A stretch of 28,741 bases of DNA from Candidatus Campbelliibacteriota bacterium (GTDB lineage Bacteria > Patescibacteriota > Minisyncoccia > Phycocordibacterales > CSBR16-193), in the NCBI GenBank assembly GCA_007129455.1, contig SKVL01000021.1:1-28741 (forward strand). The letters are read 5' to 3'. How positions within the stretch are numbered: position 1 is the first letter of the stretch; every line of letters begins with the position of its first letter. Of this stretch, positions 21,654-28,741 are shown piece after piece. Made by a program: the position numbers and the translations under genes. The notes beneath the pieces were generated by a model that was not told where the DNA came from, searched no databases, and saw only the letters and a list, made by a program, of their open reading frames with translations.

Positions 21654-23597
21654 ATGGGAAAAATAATCGGAATAGATCTTGGAACAACCAACTCGGCTGT
21701 CGCCGTGATGGAAGGCGATGAGCCTCGTATAATTGAAAATGCTGAAGGAAACCGAACAACTCCTTCCATTGTCGCCATCTCAAAGAAAGGCGATCGGCTT
21801 GTTGGTCTTCTGGCCAAGCGACAGGCGGTCACAAATCCAAAAAACACCGTATACGGAATGAAGCGGCTGGTCGGACACGGCTTTGAAGATGAAGCGGTCC
21901 AAAGGGACAAGAAGAATGCTTCTTACGAAATGAGGAAATCGGAAAAAGGTGGAGTTGAAGTAAAGATGGGAGAAAAGTGGTATAGAACAGAGGAAGTATC
22001 AAGTATGATACTTCAAAAACTCAAAGCCGATGCCGAAAGCAAGCTGAAGGAACCGGTAACGGAAGCCGTCATAACCGTTCCGGCATATTTTAATGACGAT
22101 CAACGCAAGGCAACCAAAGCCGCAGGGAAAATAGCCGGTCTCGATGTAAAAAGGATTATCAATGAGCCGACGGCGGCGGCATTGGCGTACGGATTCAATA
22201 AAAAGAAAAACGAAAAGCTGGTTGTTTACGACTTTGGAGGTGGCACTTTTGATATCTCGGTTCTGGAAGTTGGTGATGACGAGAACGAATCAACCGTAGA
22301 GGTCAAATCGACCGATGGAGACAGCCACATGGGAGGTAGAGACATCGATCAGAAAATAATCAACTGGATTGCCGAAGAATACAAAAAAGAATCGGGAATA
22401 GACGTTCGAGATGATTCACTGGCCTTGCAAAGATTGGATGAAGCGGCAGAGAAAGCCAAACATGAACTTTCCTCCACAACCGATACGGAAATCAACATTC
22501 CCTTCATAACTTCCGATGATGAGGGACCTAAACATCTTTTAATGACACTCACCAGAGCGACTTTGGAAAATTTGGCTCAGGAATATATAGATCATTCGAT
22601 GGAAATCACTGAGAGAGCCCTCAAGGCCTCTCCCTTCTCCAAAGAAGAGATAGACGAGGTAATTCTTGTCGGGGGACAAACCAGAATGCCTAAGATTCAA
22701 GAAAGGGTTAAGGAATACTTTGGAAAGGAACCGAATAAAAGCATCAACCCCGACGAAGTGGTAGCTCTGGGGGCGGCTATACAAGCGGGAGTACTCTCTG
22801 GAGAAGTAAAGGATGTTCTACTCTTGGACGTCATTCCTCTTTCTTTGGGAATTGAGACCATGGGAGGAGTCTCCACCAAGTTGATAGAAAGGAATACGGC
22901 CATACCGGCTTCTCAGTCACAGGTATTCTCAACCGCCGTAGATGGCCAAACCTCCGTGGAAATAAATGTACTTCAAGGCGAAAGAGCGATGGCGTCTGAC
23001 AATAAAAGCCTGGGACGCTTTATCTTAGACGGTATCGAAACAGGTCCGCGAGGAACCCCTCAGATAGAGGTCTCCTTTGACATCAACAAGGACGGTATCT
23101 TGAATGTAACTGCCAAAGACAAGAAAACGGACAAAGCTCAATCTATTCGTATCGAAGCCAGTACGGGCTTAAGCGATCAAGAGATAGAAAAGATGAGGAA
23201 GGAGGCAGAGGAAAACAAAAAAGATGACGAAAAGAAAAAAGAAATTGCAGAGGCCAGAAACACTGCGGACCAGACCATCTACCAAGCTGAAAAGATATTA
23301 AATGATAACGAAAAATCCATCTCCGAAGACGCAAAAAAAGAAGCCCTGGGTAAAATAGATGATCTCAAACAGAAAAAGCTTTCCGAGAATATAAACGATA
23401 TCCAATCGGCCACCCAAGCCCTTACGGAGGAAATAAGCAAACTCGGACAGTCGACGGCAGGTGCAAGCACTTCCTCTCAAGAAACAAGTCAGCCCGGTTC
23501 GGATGAAAAAAAGAATGAAAATGAACAGAATGTGCGTGACGCCGATTTTGAAGAAAAAGAAAGTGACAAAGACGAACCTGGCGCCTCGAAAAAATAA
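21654..23597 (+). CDS. dnaK: Chaperone DnaK (Hsp70)
   Basis: 647 aa. ATP-dependent folding chaperone. The ATPase domain carries IGIDLGTTNSAVAVMEGDEP, RRQAVTNPKNT-like and DNRKATKAAGKIAG-like blocks, NEPTAAALAYGF, VYDFGGGTFDISVLE and VILVGGQTRMPKIQ. The substrate-binding domain starts near LLLDVIPLSLGIETMGG (about 385), and a helical lid and a disordered, acidic tail follow. The motif in the ATPase reads ADAESKLKEPVTEAVITVPAYF. Full length, no Shine-Dalgarno. Confidence 0.98.
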   Translation: MGKIIGIDLGTTNSAVAVMEGDEPRIIENAEGNRTTPSIVAISKKGDRLVGLLAKRQAVTNPKNTVYGMKRLVGHGFEDEAVQRDKKNASYEMRKSEKGGVEVKMGEKWYRTEEVSSMILQKLKADAESKLKEPVTEAVITVPAYFNDDQRKATKAAGKIAGLDVKRIINEPTAAALAYGFNKKKNEKLVVYDFGGGTFDISVLEVGDDENESTVEVKSTDGDSHMGGRDIDQKIINWIAEEYKKESGIDVRDDSLALQRLDEAAEKAKHELSSTTDTEINIPFITSDDEGPKHLLMTLTRATLENLAQEYIDHSMEITERALKASPFSKEEIDEVILVGGQTRMPKIQERVKEYFGKEPNKSINPDEVVALGAAIQAGVLSGEVKDVLLLDVIPLSLGIETMGGVSTKLIERNTAIPASQSQVFSTAVDGQTSVEINVLQGERAMASDNKSLGRFILDGIETGPRGTPQIEVSFDINKDGILNVTAKDKKTDKAQSIRIEASTGLSDQEIEKMRKEAEENKKDDEKKKEIAEARNTADQTIYQAEKILNDNEKSISEDAKKEALGKIDDLKQKKLSENINDIQSATQALTEEISKLGQSTAGASTSSQETSQPGSDEKKNENEQNVRDADFEEKESDKDEPGASKK

Positions 23598-23617
23598 ATA
23601 TGAATTAATTTGTTGTT

Positions 23618-23660
23618 AACCTTAAAAAAGGTTGAATCCCACTTTTAAGAGGTATATACT
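23618..23660 (+). promoter_or_regulatory. Promoter of dnaJ overlapping an inverted repeat, predicted leaderless
   Basis: TTGAAT (23632-23637), 17-base spacer, TATACT (23655-23660). The dnaJ ATG at 23669 is eight bases after the -10, so a leaderless message is predicted. AACCTT (23618-23623), AAAA, AAGGTT (23628-23633) is an inverted repeat reaching into the -35. Confidence 0.6.
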
Positions 23661-23668
23661 GAGACCCT

Positions 23669-24754
23669 ATGAAAGATTACTATCAAATTCTGGGCGTTAA
23701 TAAAAGCGCCAACAAAGAAGATATAAAAAAGGCTTTTCGGAAATTAGCTCATAAATATCATCCGGACAAAAAAAATGGAGACGAAGAAAAGTTCAAAGAA
23801 GTAAACGAGGCATACCAAGTTCTCTCCAATGACCAGAAACGTTCCGAGTACGATACTTACGGGCGTGTTTTCTCTGGTGGAGGAGGGGGCGCCGGACAAC
23901 AATCATCCGGTTTTGATGGTTTCGACTTCTCTTCGGGATTCGGTGGCTTTCAGGGTGCACAAGGTTTTGAGGACTTCGACCTGGGTGACATATTCGGGGA
24001 CCTTTTCGGAGGAAGCAGGAGAAGCGGAAGTGCACGAGGTCGTGATATTGCCATAGACGTGGAACTCTCCTTTGAAGAATCCGTCTTCGGCACCAATCGT
24101 TCAATATTAATACAAAAAAATTCCACTTGCGACCTTTGTCAAGGAAGCGGGGCCGACGAAGGAAGCGAGATGATCGCCTGTCCGACATGCAACGGGCGTG
24201 GCAGAGTCAGAGAGGCACGCAGATCATTGCTCGGAACCATAACGACGGAGAAGACCTGTGGAGTTTGTTACGGGAAAGGTAAGGTTCCGCAAAAAAAATG
24301 CACCCAATGCCAAGGGACGGGGGTCTACAGGAAAGAAGAAGAGATAAACATTTCCATACCGGCCGGAGTTGAAGATGGAGAAATGATACGTCTTTCAGGA
24401 ATGGGCGAGGCCATCCCGGGAGGTAATCCTGGAGATCTATACGCAAAGGTTCATGTCAAAAAACACTCCGTCTTCCAAAGAGACAAAGATGATATTAGAA
24501 TGGATCTAAACATCAAACTCTCCGACGCACTTCTCGGGGCCACTTATACCATCGATACACTTGACGGTAAAATAGACCTGAAAATACCGGCGGGTATAGG
24601 TTTCAACGAAGTTTTGCGCATCAGAGGGAAGGGGGTCTTTCAGTCAAAGTCCAAACGAGGAGATCTCTTGGTCAGGGTTAAAATTACGATGCCCAGAAAG
24701 ATATCCAAAGATGCCAGGGGGGCTATAGAGAATCTCAAAAAGGAGGGGATATAG
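23669..24754 (+). CDS. dnaJ: Chaperone DnaJ (Hsp40), type I
   Basis: 361 aa. Delivers substrates to DnaK and stimulates its ATPase. The J-domain is at 1-65 with HPD at 31-33, a Gly/Phe-rich linker at about 70-120, and four zinc CxxCxGxG repeats (CDLCQGSG, CPTCNGRG, CGVCYGKG, CTQCQGTG) at 154-217. The C-terminal substrate domains follow (ISIPAGVEDGEMIRLSGMGE, LKIPAGIGFNEVLRIRGKGV). All functional residues are present. It has its own promoter and so is not only a read-through product of dnaK. Confidence 0.97.
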   Translation: MKDYYQILGVNKSANKEDIKKAFRKLAHKYHPDKKNGDEEKFKEVNEAYQVLSNDQKRSEYDTYGRVFSGGGGGAGQQSSGFDGFDFSSGFGGFQGAQGFEDFDLGDIFGDLFGGSRRSGSARGRDIAIDVELSFEESVFGTNRSILIQKNSTCDLCQGSGADEGSEMIACPTCNGRGRVREARRSLLGTITTEKTCGVCYGKGKVPQKKCTQCQGTGVYRKEEEINISIPAGVEDGEMIRLSGMGEAIPGGNPGDLYAKVHVKKHSVFQRDKDDIRMDLNIKLSDALLGATYTIDTLDGKIDLKIPAGIGFNEVLRIRGKGVFQSKSKRGDLLVRVKITMPRKISKDARGAIENLKKEGI

Positions 24755-24885
24755 TGGCGTAAATATGCAAATCCTCTACCCCTAATTTTGCGAATCGAGT
24801 GTTCAACGCTTCACCCGACTCGGAGTTCGCTGTTCGCGTTATGGCTGAACGTCTAAATTAAAAGCAAAATCTGAAAAGTGACTTG
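24755..24885 (+). other. Gene-free stretch with hairpin and possible coding remnant
   Basis: Less AT-rich than the other gaps. GCGAA (24790-24794) and TTCGC (24826-24830) with CGAGT (24796-24800) and ACTCG (24818-24822) form a two-part hairpin with a 17-base loop. The frame 24790-24861 reads ANRVFNASPDSEFAVRVMAERLN before TAA; an ATG at 24765 in another frame (MQILYP) stops after six codons. No known RNA recognised. Confidence 0.4.
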
Positions 24886-24919
24886 AAAAAACCGATATAA
24901 TTCGGTTTTTTTATCTTTT
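24886..24919 (+). terminator. Terminator before trpS
   Basis: AAAAAACCGA (24886-24895), loop TATAAT, TCGGTTTTTT (24902-24911): ten base pairs, then a T-rich tail to 24919. Ends transcription from dnaJ. Confidence 0.7.
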
Positions 24920-24949
24920 ATGATAGTATGGAAAAGTAAAATCAAAGTT

Positions 24950-25939
24950 ATGAAGGAGAATAAGAAACCGATACTTATCTCGGGAATGAAACCAACCGGA
25001 AAAATGCATCTAGGCAATTTTTTTGGTTCGCTGAAACAGGTTATCGACCTTGAAGACAAATATGACAACACGTATTTCATCGCTGATTTCCACGCCCTGA
25101 CTGGCGTAAAGAACTCAAAAGAGTTCCGTGATAACACTTGGGACTTGGCCTTGGACTGCTTGGGGGCGGGGCTCGACCCCAAAAAGATTTGTATTTACAA
25201 ACAGTCGGATGTACCCGAAGTAACTGAGTTAACTTGGTTTTTCAGCTGTTTGATAAATGTCTCTTACCTGATGAGAGCGCACGCGTATAAAGATGCTCAA
25301 GCCAAAGGAGAAGAAGTGAACTGTGGAACTTTCAGTTACCCCATACTGATGGCGGCCGACATTTTGATACACAAAAGCCGGTTCGTTCCTGTCGGTGAAG
25401 ACCAGCGTCAGCATATCGAGTACGCTCGTGATGTAGCCGAAAAGTTCAATTCAACCTATAAAAAAATATTTCCCATACCTGAAGGAGTGATACTTGAATC
25501 GGTCGGCACAGTTCCGGGAACCGACGGGAGAAAGATGAGTAAAAGTTACAACAACACAATCCCTCTTTTCGCGACACATGAGGAAATAAAAAAAGCGGTG
25601 ATGAAAATACCTACCGACTCCAAAGGAGTCGAAGATTACAAGGACCCAAAGGAATGTTTCGTATTCAAGATACATTCCCTGGTAACTCCCGAAGGGGAAC
25701 TAAGTATACTGCGAAAGCGCTACCTTGAAGGAGGTATCGGTTACAAGGAAAGTAAAGAATTGTTGGTGGAGTCTCTCGATTCTTACCTTAAACCCTTCAG
25801 AGAAAAACGTTCATATTATGAAAAAAACCCTGAGGAAGTAAAAAAAATACTAAAAAAAGGAGCGGACAAAACCCGAAAAAGAACCCAAGAGACAATGGCC
25901 GAGGTAAGAAAATCAATGGGAATTTCGTTTTTAAAATAA
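24950..25939 (+). CDS. trpS: Tryptophanyl-tRNA synthetase
   Basis: Charges tRNA-Trp. 329 aa from ATG 24950. An in-frame ATG at 24920 would add ten atypical residues and lies within a TATGAT sequence (24919-24924) that could be the -10 box. Class I signatures: GMKPTGKMHLGNFFGSL with the HIGH-type motif MHLG at 19-22, GTDGRKMSKSYNN with KMSKS at 195-199, and the binding block HIEYARDVAEKFN. Ends with MGISFLK. pepA follows after 8 bases. Confidence 0.96.
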   Translation: MKENKKPILISGMKPTGKMHLGNFFGSLKQVIDLEDKYDNTYFIADFHALTGVKNSKEFRDNTWDLALDCLGAGLDPKKICIYKQSDVPEVTELTWFFSCLINVSYLMRAHAYKDAQAKGEEVNCGTFSYPILMAADILIHKSRFVPVGEDQRQHIEYARDVAEKFNSTYKKIFPIPEGVILESVGTVPGTDGRKMSKSYNNTIPLFATHEEIKKAVMKIPTDSKGVEDYKDPKECFVFKIHSLVTPEGELSILRKRYLEGGIGYKESKELLVESLDSYLKPFREKRSYYEKNPEEVKKILKKGADKTRKRTQETMAEVRKSMGISFLK

Positions 25940-25947
25940 TATTTTTT

Positions 25948-27360
25948 ATGAAGATAAACTGCAACAAAAAAAACTTAACCGATGCGCCAAAAAAAATAAC
26001 CCGGTTAATCTTCAAGGAAAAATCCAAAACCCGACTAAAAGAGTACGAGTCTGGAAAGATTGAGCTTAATATCGAACTTCCAGCAAAAAAAGACATGACT
26101 CTGCAAAGATCGATCTACACTCTTCGGTCCGCATTGCGAACCGCAAAGGAACTCGGGTTCTCTAATCTCGGTATCTCTTTCGGACAGATTAAAGACGCCG
26201 CAACCCTATCGAAGATAGACGAGGAAAGAGCGGGTTTTTTGTTTGCTCTAAATACCCTGATGGCGGACTTTTCTTTCGATCAAAGAAAAAGTAACAAGGA
26301 TTCCAGAGAAATAAAAATCGAGACTATGACCGTCTTCGGTGATGTTACGAACGAGTTTAAAGAGGGACTTAAAAGAGGCATGATTGTCGGAGAAGAAGTA
26401 AACAATACGCGCTTTCTATGCAACACCCCCGGGACTGAGCTTCTGCCGAGTGCTCTGGCCAAGGCTGCCGAAGACGCCGTGAAAGGAGTCGACATCAAAG
26501 TCACTGTCCTTAACAAAAAAAAGATTGCATCTATGAAAATGGGGGGGATTCTGGGAGTAGGCAGAGGGTCCGATGACGGACCATTCTTGGTACTTATGAA
26601 ATATGAGGGAGCAGGCAAAGAACAAAAGCCTGTCGCCTTGATAGGCAAGGGAATCACCTTCGACACAGGCGGAATAAACTTAAAACCCAGCAATGCCTCC
26701 CTTGGAATGCATATGGATATGTCCGGAGGGGGTGCTGTCATTCACACGATTGTGGCTGCGGCACGCCTCAAGTTAAAGGTCAACATAATTGCGGTTGTCC
26801 CGGCGGTAGAGAATGTGGTCGCCGGCGGAAGTTACAAACCCGGTGACTTTTTAACAACAATGTCCGGGAAGACCGTGGAAGTCACACACACCGATGCTGA
26901 AGGCCGGCTTGTCCTAGCGGATGCCTTGACTTATGTGAAGCGATTCAAACCGAAGACCGTGATAGATGTCGCTACACTGACAGGGGCCTCCGTTGTCTCC
27001 CTGGGAGATAAGTACTCGGCGCTTTTTTGTGAAAACGAAACCCTCAAAGATTCTTTAATCGAAGCCGGAGAAAAATCCGGCGAAAGAGTCTGGCGATTGC
27101 CAATGGGCGAAGAGTATGGAAGAGAGATGAAAGGAAACTTCACCGATTTAGTCAATGCGGGGAAAAAGGCCCCCCATGGCGGAGCTTGCACCGCAGCAGC
27201 ATTTTTGAAGGAGTTCACCGACTATACCGACTCATGGGCACATATTGACATAGCACCCCGAATGGAGGCCGGTGAACATGACTGTTTGGCAAAAGGTTCG
27301 GTGGGAGCACCTGTTGCACTTCTTATTGAATATTTAACATCAATTCAAAACAAAAAATGA
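25948..27360 (+). CDS. pepA: Leucyl aminopeptidase PepA-like (M17 family)
   Basis: 470 aa, two-metal cytosolic exopeptidase that removes N-terminal residues. N-terminal domain about 1-150 is diverged. The catalytic domain holds K234, D239 (GKGITFDTGG), K246, D257 (HMDMSGGGA), and D316, E318, R320 in HTDAEGRL. The family signature is NTDAEGRL, and here the first residue is histidine (H314). All metal ligands and the catalytic lysine/arginine are present, so activity is expected. The stop overlaps the aspS start (ATGA, 27357-27360), indicating translational coupling. Confidence 0.93.
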   Translation: MKINCNKKNLTDAPKKITRLIFKEKSKTRLKEYESGKIELNIELPAKKDMTLQRSIYTLRSALRTAKELGFSNLGISFGQIKDAATLSKIDEERAGFLFALNTLMADFSFDQRKSNKDSREIKIETMTVFGDVTNEFKEGLKRGMIVGEEVNNTRFLCNTPGTELLPSALAKAAEDAVKGVDIKVTVLNKKKIASMKMGGILGVGRGSDDGPFLVLMKYEGAGKEQKPVALIGKGITFDTGGINLKPSNASLGMHMDMSGGGAVIHTIVAAARLKLKVNIIAVVPAVENVVAGGSYKPGDFLTTMSGKTVEVTHTDAEGRLVLADALTYVKRFKPKTVIDVATLTGASVVSLGDKYSALFCENETLKDSLIEAGEKSGERVWRLPMGEEYGREMKGNFTDLVNAGKKAPHGGACTAAAFLKEFTDYTDSWAHIDIAPRMEAGEHDCLAKGSVGAPVALLIEYLTSIQNKK

Positions 27361-28741
27361 AAAGGGTTAAAATAGAAGAATTAAAGAAATACATAGACAA
27401 GACGGTCAAAGTCTGTGGCCGAGTTGATACCCGTCGAGACCACGGGAAGTTGATTTTTCTGGATGTCCGTGATGAGACGGGCAAGGTGCAAGTGGTCGTC
27501 CTCCCCAAACCAGAAGAGATTCACTCTTTAGCGGATGAGCTTCGGTCCGAATGGGTTATTGAAATGGAAGGCTTGGTAAAAGAGAGGCCCGCCAAGATGG
27601 TAAACCCCGATGAAGCTATGGGGGGTCTTGAGGTGGAACTTACCTCGCTGACCACTCTCTCCAAGTCCGACACCCCTCCGTTCGATCTCTCAACCGACGG
27701 ATCCGAGATAAATGAGGAGCTGAGAATGAAATACAGGTATCTCGATCTTCGCAGGAGACGCTTGCAGAAAAATATTCGCCGACGCAGTGCCGTCAACAAT
27801 TTTTTTAGGAACTTCCTTGTAAAAAATGAATTCGTCGAAATAGAAACCCCCATTCTGACACGCTCAACCCCCGAAGGAGCCCGCGACTACATCGTCCCTT
27901 CACGAATATACAAAGGCTCTTTTTATGCCTTGCCACAGTCCCCGCAACAGTATAAGCAACTTTTAATGATGAGCGGGTTTGAGAGGTATTTCCAGATTGC
28001 CCGCTGTATGAGAGACGAGGACACGAGAGGCGACAGACAGCCAGAGTTCAGCCAACTTGATATCGAATGCGCTTTCGTGAAAAGAGAAGACCTCATGTCG
28101 ATTATAGAAGAGATGTTCACCGCAATGATAACCGAGCTTTACCCGGAAAAACATATGACGCAAACTCCTTGGCCGAGGCTAAACCACAAAGAAGTATTGC
28201 AAAAATATGGTTCGGACCGCCCCGATATTCGTAAAAAACCTGGAGATTCTTCGGAGCTGGGGTTCGCTTGGGTGGTTGATTTTCCTTTGTTTGAGAAAGA
28301 AAGAAGCGACGAAGGCCATTTCTTGCCGGAACACCACATGTTCACCGCCCCCAAAGACAGTGACTTGGAATCTTTGAAATCCTCTCCGGAGAAAACGCTA
28401 TCCCAACAAATCGACCTTTCACTCAACGGTTTCGAAGTTGCCGGTGGTAGTATTCGTATTCACGATGCAAAAATTCAAGAAGCGGTCTTTGATCTTATAG
28501 GTTTTACCGAAGAGCAGAAAAAAGATTTTTCTCATATGTTCACCGCCTTTCGCTACGGAACTCCCCCTCACGGGGGAATAGCCGCCGGTCTGGACAGGCT
28601 TTTATCCGTTTTGGAAAATGAAAAAAGCATTCGTGAAGTGATCGCCTTTCCCAAAACCGGAGAGGGCAGGGACCCGATGATGGACGTACCTTCGGAGATA
28701 GGAGTAGGGCAATTGAAGAAACTGGGTCTGGAAATAAAAAA
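27357..28741 (+). CDS. aspS: Aspartyl-tRNA synthetase lacking the GAD insertion, 3' end outside window
   Basis: Charges tRNA-Asp; class II. The 461 complete codons run to the window edge with no stop. The OB-fold anticodon domain (RRDHGKLIFLDVRDETGKVQVV) has His29 where discriminating enzymes such as E. coli carry Leu (RRDLG), suggesting a non-discriminating enzyme that also charges tRNA-Asn. Class II motifs: ETPILTRSTPEGARDY, PQSPQQYKQLLMMSGFERYF, RDEDTRGDRQPEFSQLD, and motif 3 HGGIAAGLDRLLSVL. The usual bacterial GAD domain between YGSDRPDIR and WVVDFPLFE is reduced to about a dozen residues. ATG 27357 overlaps the pepA stop. Confidence 0.96.
   Translation, partial: MKRVKIEELKKYIDKTVKVCGRVDTRRDHGKLIFLDVRDETGKVQVVVLPKPEEIHSLADELRSEWVIEMEGLVKERPAKMVNPDEAMGGLEVELTSLTTLSKSDTPPFDLSTDGSEINEELRMKYRYLDLRRRRLQKNIRRRSAVNNFFRNFLVKNEFVEIETPILTRSTPEGARDYIVPSRIYKGSFYALPQSPQQYKQLLMMSGFERYFQIARCMRDEDTRGDRQPEFSQLDIECAFVKREDLMSIIEEMFTAMITELYPEKHMTQTPWPRLNHKEVLQKYGSDRPDIRKKPGDSSELGFAWVVDFPLFEKERSDEGHFLPEHHMFTAPKDSDLESLKSSPEKTLSQQIDLSLNGFEVAGGSIRIHDAKIQEAVFDLIGFTEEQKKDFSHMFTAFRYGTPPHGGIAAGLDRLLSVLENEKSIREVIAFPKTGEGRDPMMDVPSEIGVGQLKKLGLEIK

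Noticed and set aside
23793..24188. Long minus-strand frame in dnaJ
   Set aside because: Shadow of the Gly/Phe-rich and zinc-finger codons; Arg/Leu-rich translation without recognisable motifs.
24841..24880. tRNA-like start (TGGCTGAACGTCTAAA) resembling the D-arm of a Ser-type tRNA
   Set aside because: No acceptor stem, anticodon arm or T-arm can be completed around it.
1..28741. Recoded TGA (code 25), CRISPR array, insertion sequence
   Set aside because: TGA ends pepA, the UDG gene and others and never interrupts a gene; no array-like spaced repeats and no transposase were found.

Overview
The window reads as a core-genome segment of a Candidate Phyla Radiation (Patescibacteria, most likely Parcubacteria-type) bacterium. 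This placement is inferred, not searched. The reasons are small tightly packed genes, stripped-down or rebuilt aminoacyl-tRNA synthetases (LeuRS carrying a Nudix domain, AlaRS ending after its editing domain, AspRS without the GAD insertion), and several protein families I associate with that radiation: a sigma-region-4/HARE-HTH protein, a membrane partner of a VirD4-like ATPase, a baseplate-J-like membrane protein, and an actin-like protein. TGA ends several genes and does not interrupt any, so the code is the standard bacterial one. All 32 genes but one are on the + strand. No tRNA, rRNA, CRISPR array, insertion sequence or prophage was seen, and no gene-free stretch exceeds 300 bases.

Layout. 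1-1619: 3' part of leuS. 1744-4166: a promoter, the sigma4/HARE regulator and the VirD4-partner membrane protein. 4213-7764: mltG (cell wall), mnmA (tRNA 2-thiolation), an ATP-cone/Mrr-like nuclease and a membrane-anchored extracytoplasmic domain protein. 7818-10755: accessory-looking genes, namely a possible nuclease-like protein with a suspected N-terminal frameshift, a minus-strand zinc-ribbon protein with the only strong Shine-Dalgarno sequence found, a Tic20/DUF4870-like membrane protein under a palindromic promoter, an SDR oxidoreductase and an unknown protein behind an inverted-repeat promoter. 10837-15082: a PCMT-like methyltransferase, a family-4 uracil-DNA glycosylase without its Fe-S cysteines, alaS and a PilM/FtsA-like protein. 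15229-16584: the baseplate-J-like protein. 16668-20849: infA, rpmJ, rpsM, rpsK, rpsD, rpoA, rplQ, rplM, rpsI. 20976-24754: grpE, dnaK, dnaJ. 24950-28741: trpS, pepA and aspS (cut by the window end).

How it works together. Most genes serve translation, transcription and protein folding. Recognisable promoters (TTGnnn, 17 bp, TATAAT-like) sit at group boundaries. In several cases the -10 box lies only 5-8 bases before the ATG, which predicts leaderless mRNAs, and almost no gene has a Shine-Dalgarno sequence. The most unusual content is the Nudix-in-LeuRS fusion, the Fe-S-less family-4 UDG, the predicted leaderless promoter architecture with palindromic operators, and the actin-like/baseplate-J-like pair.
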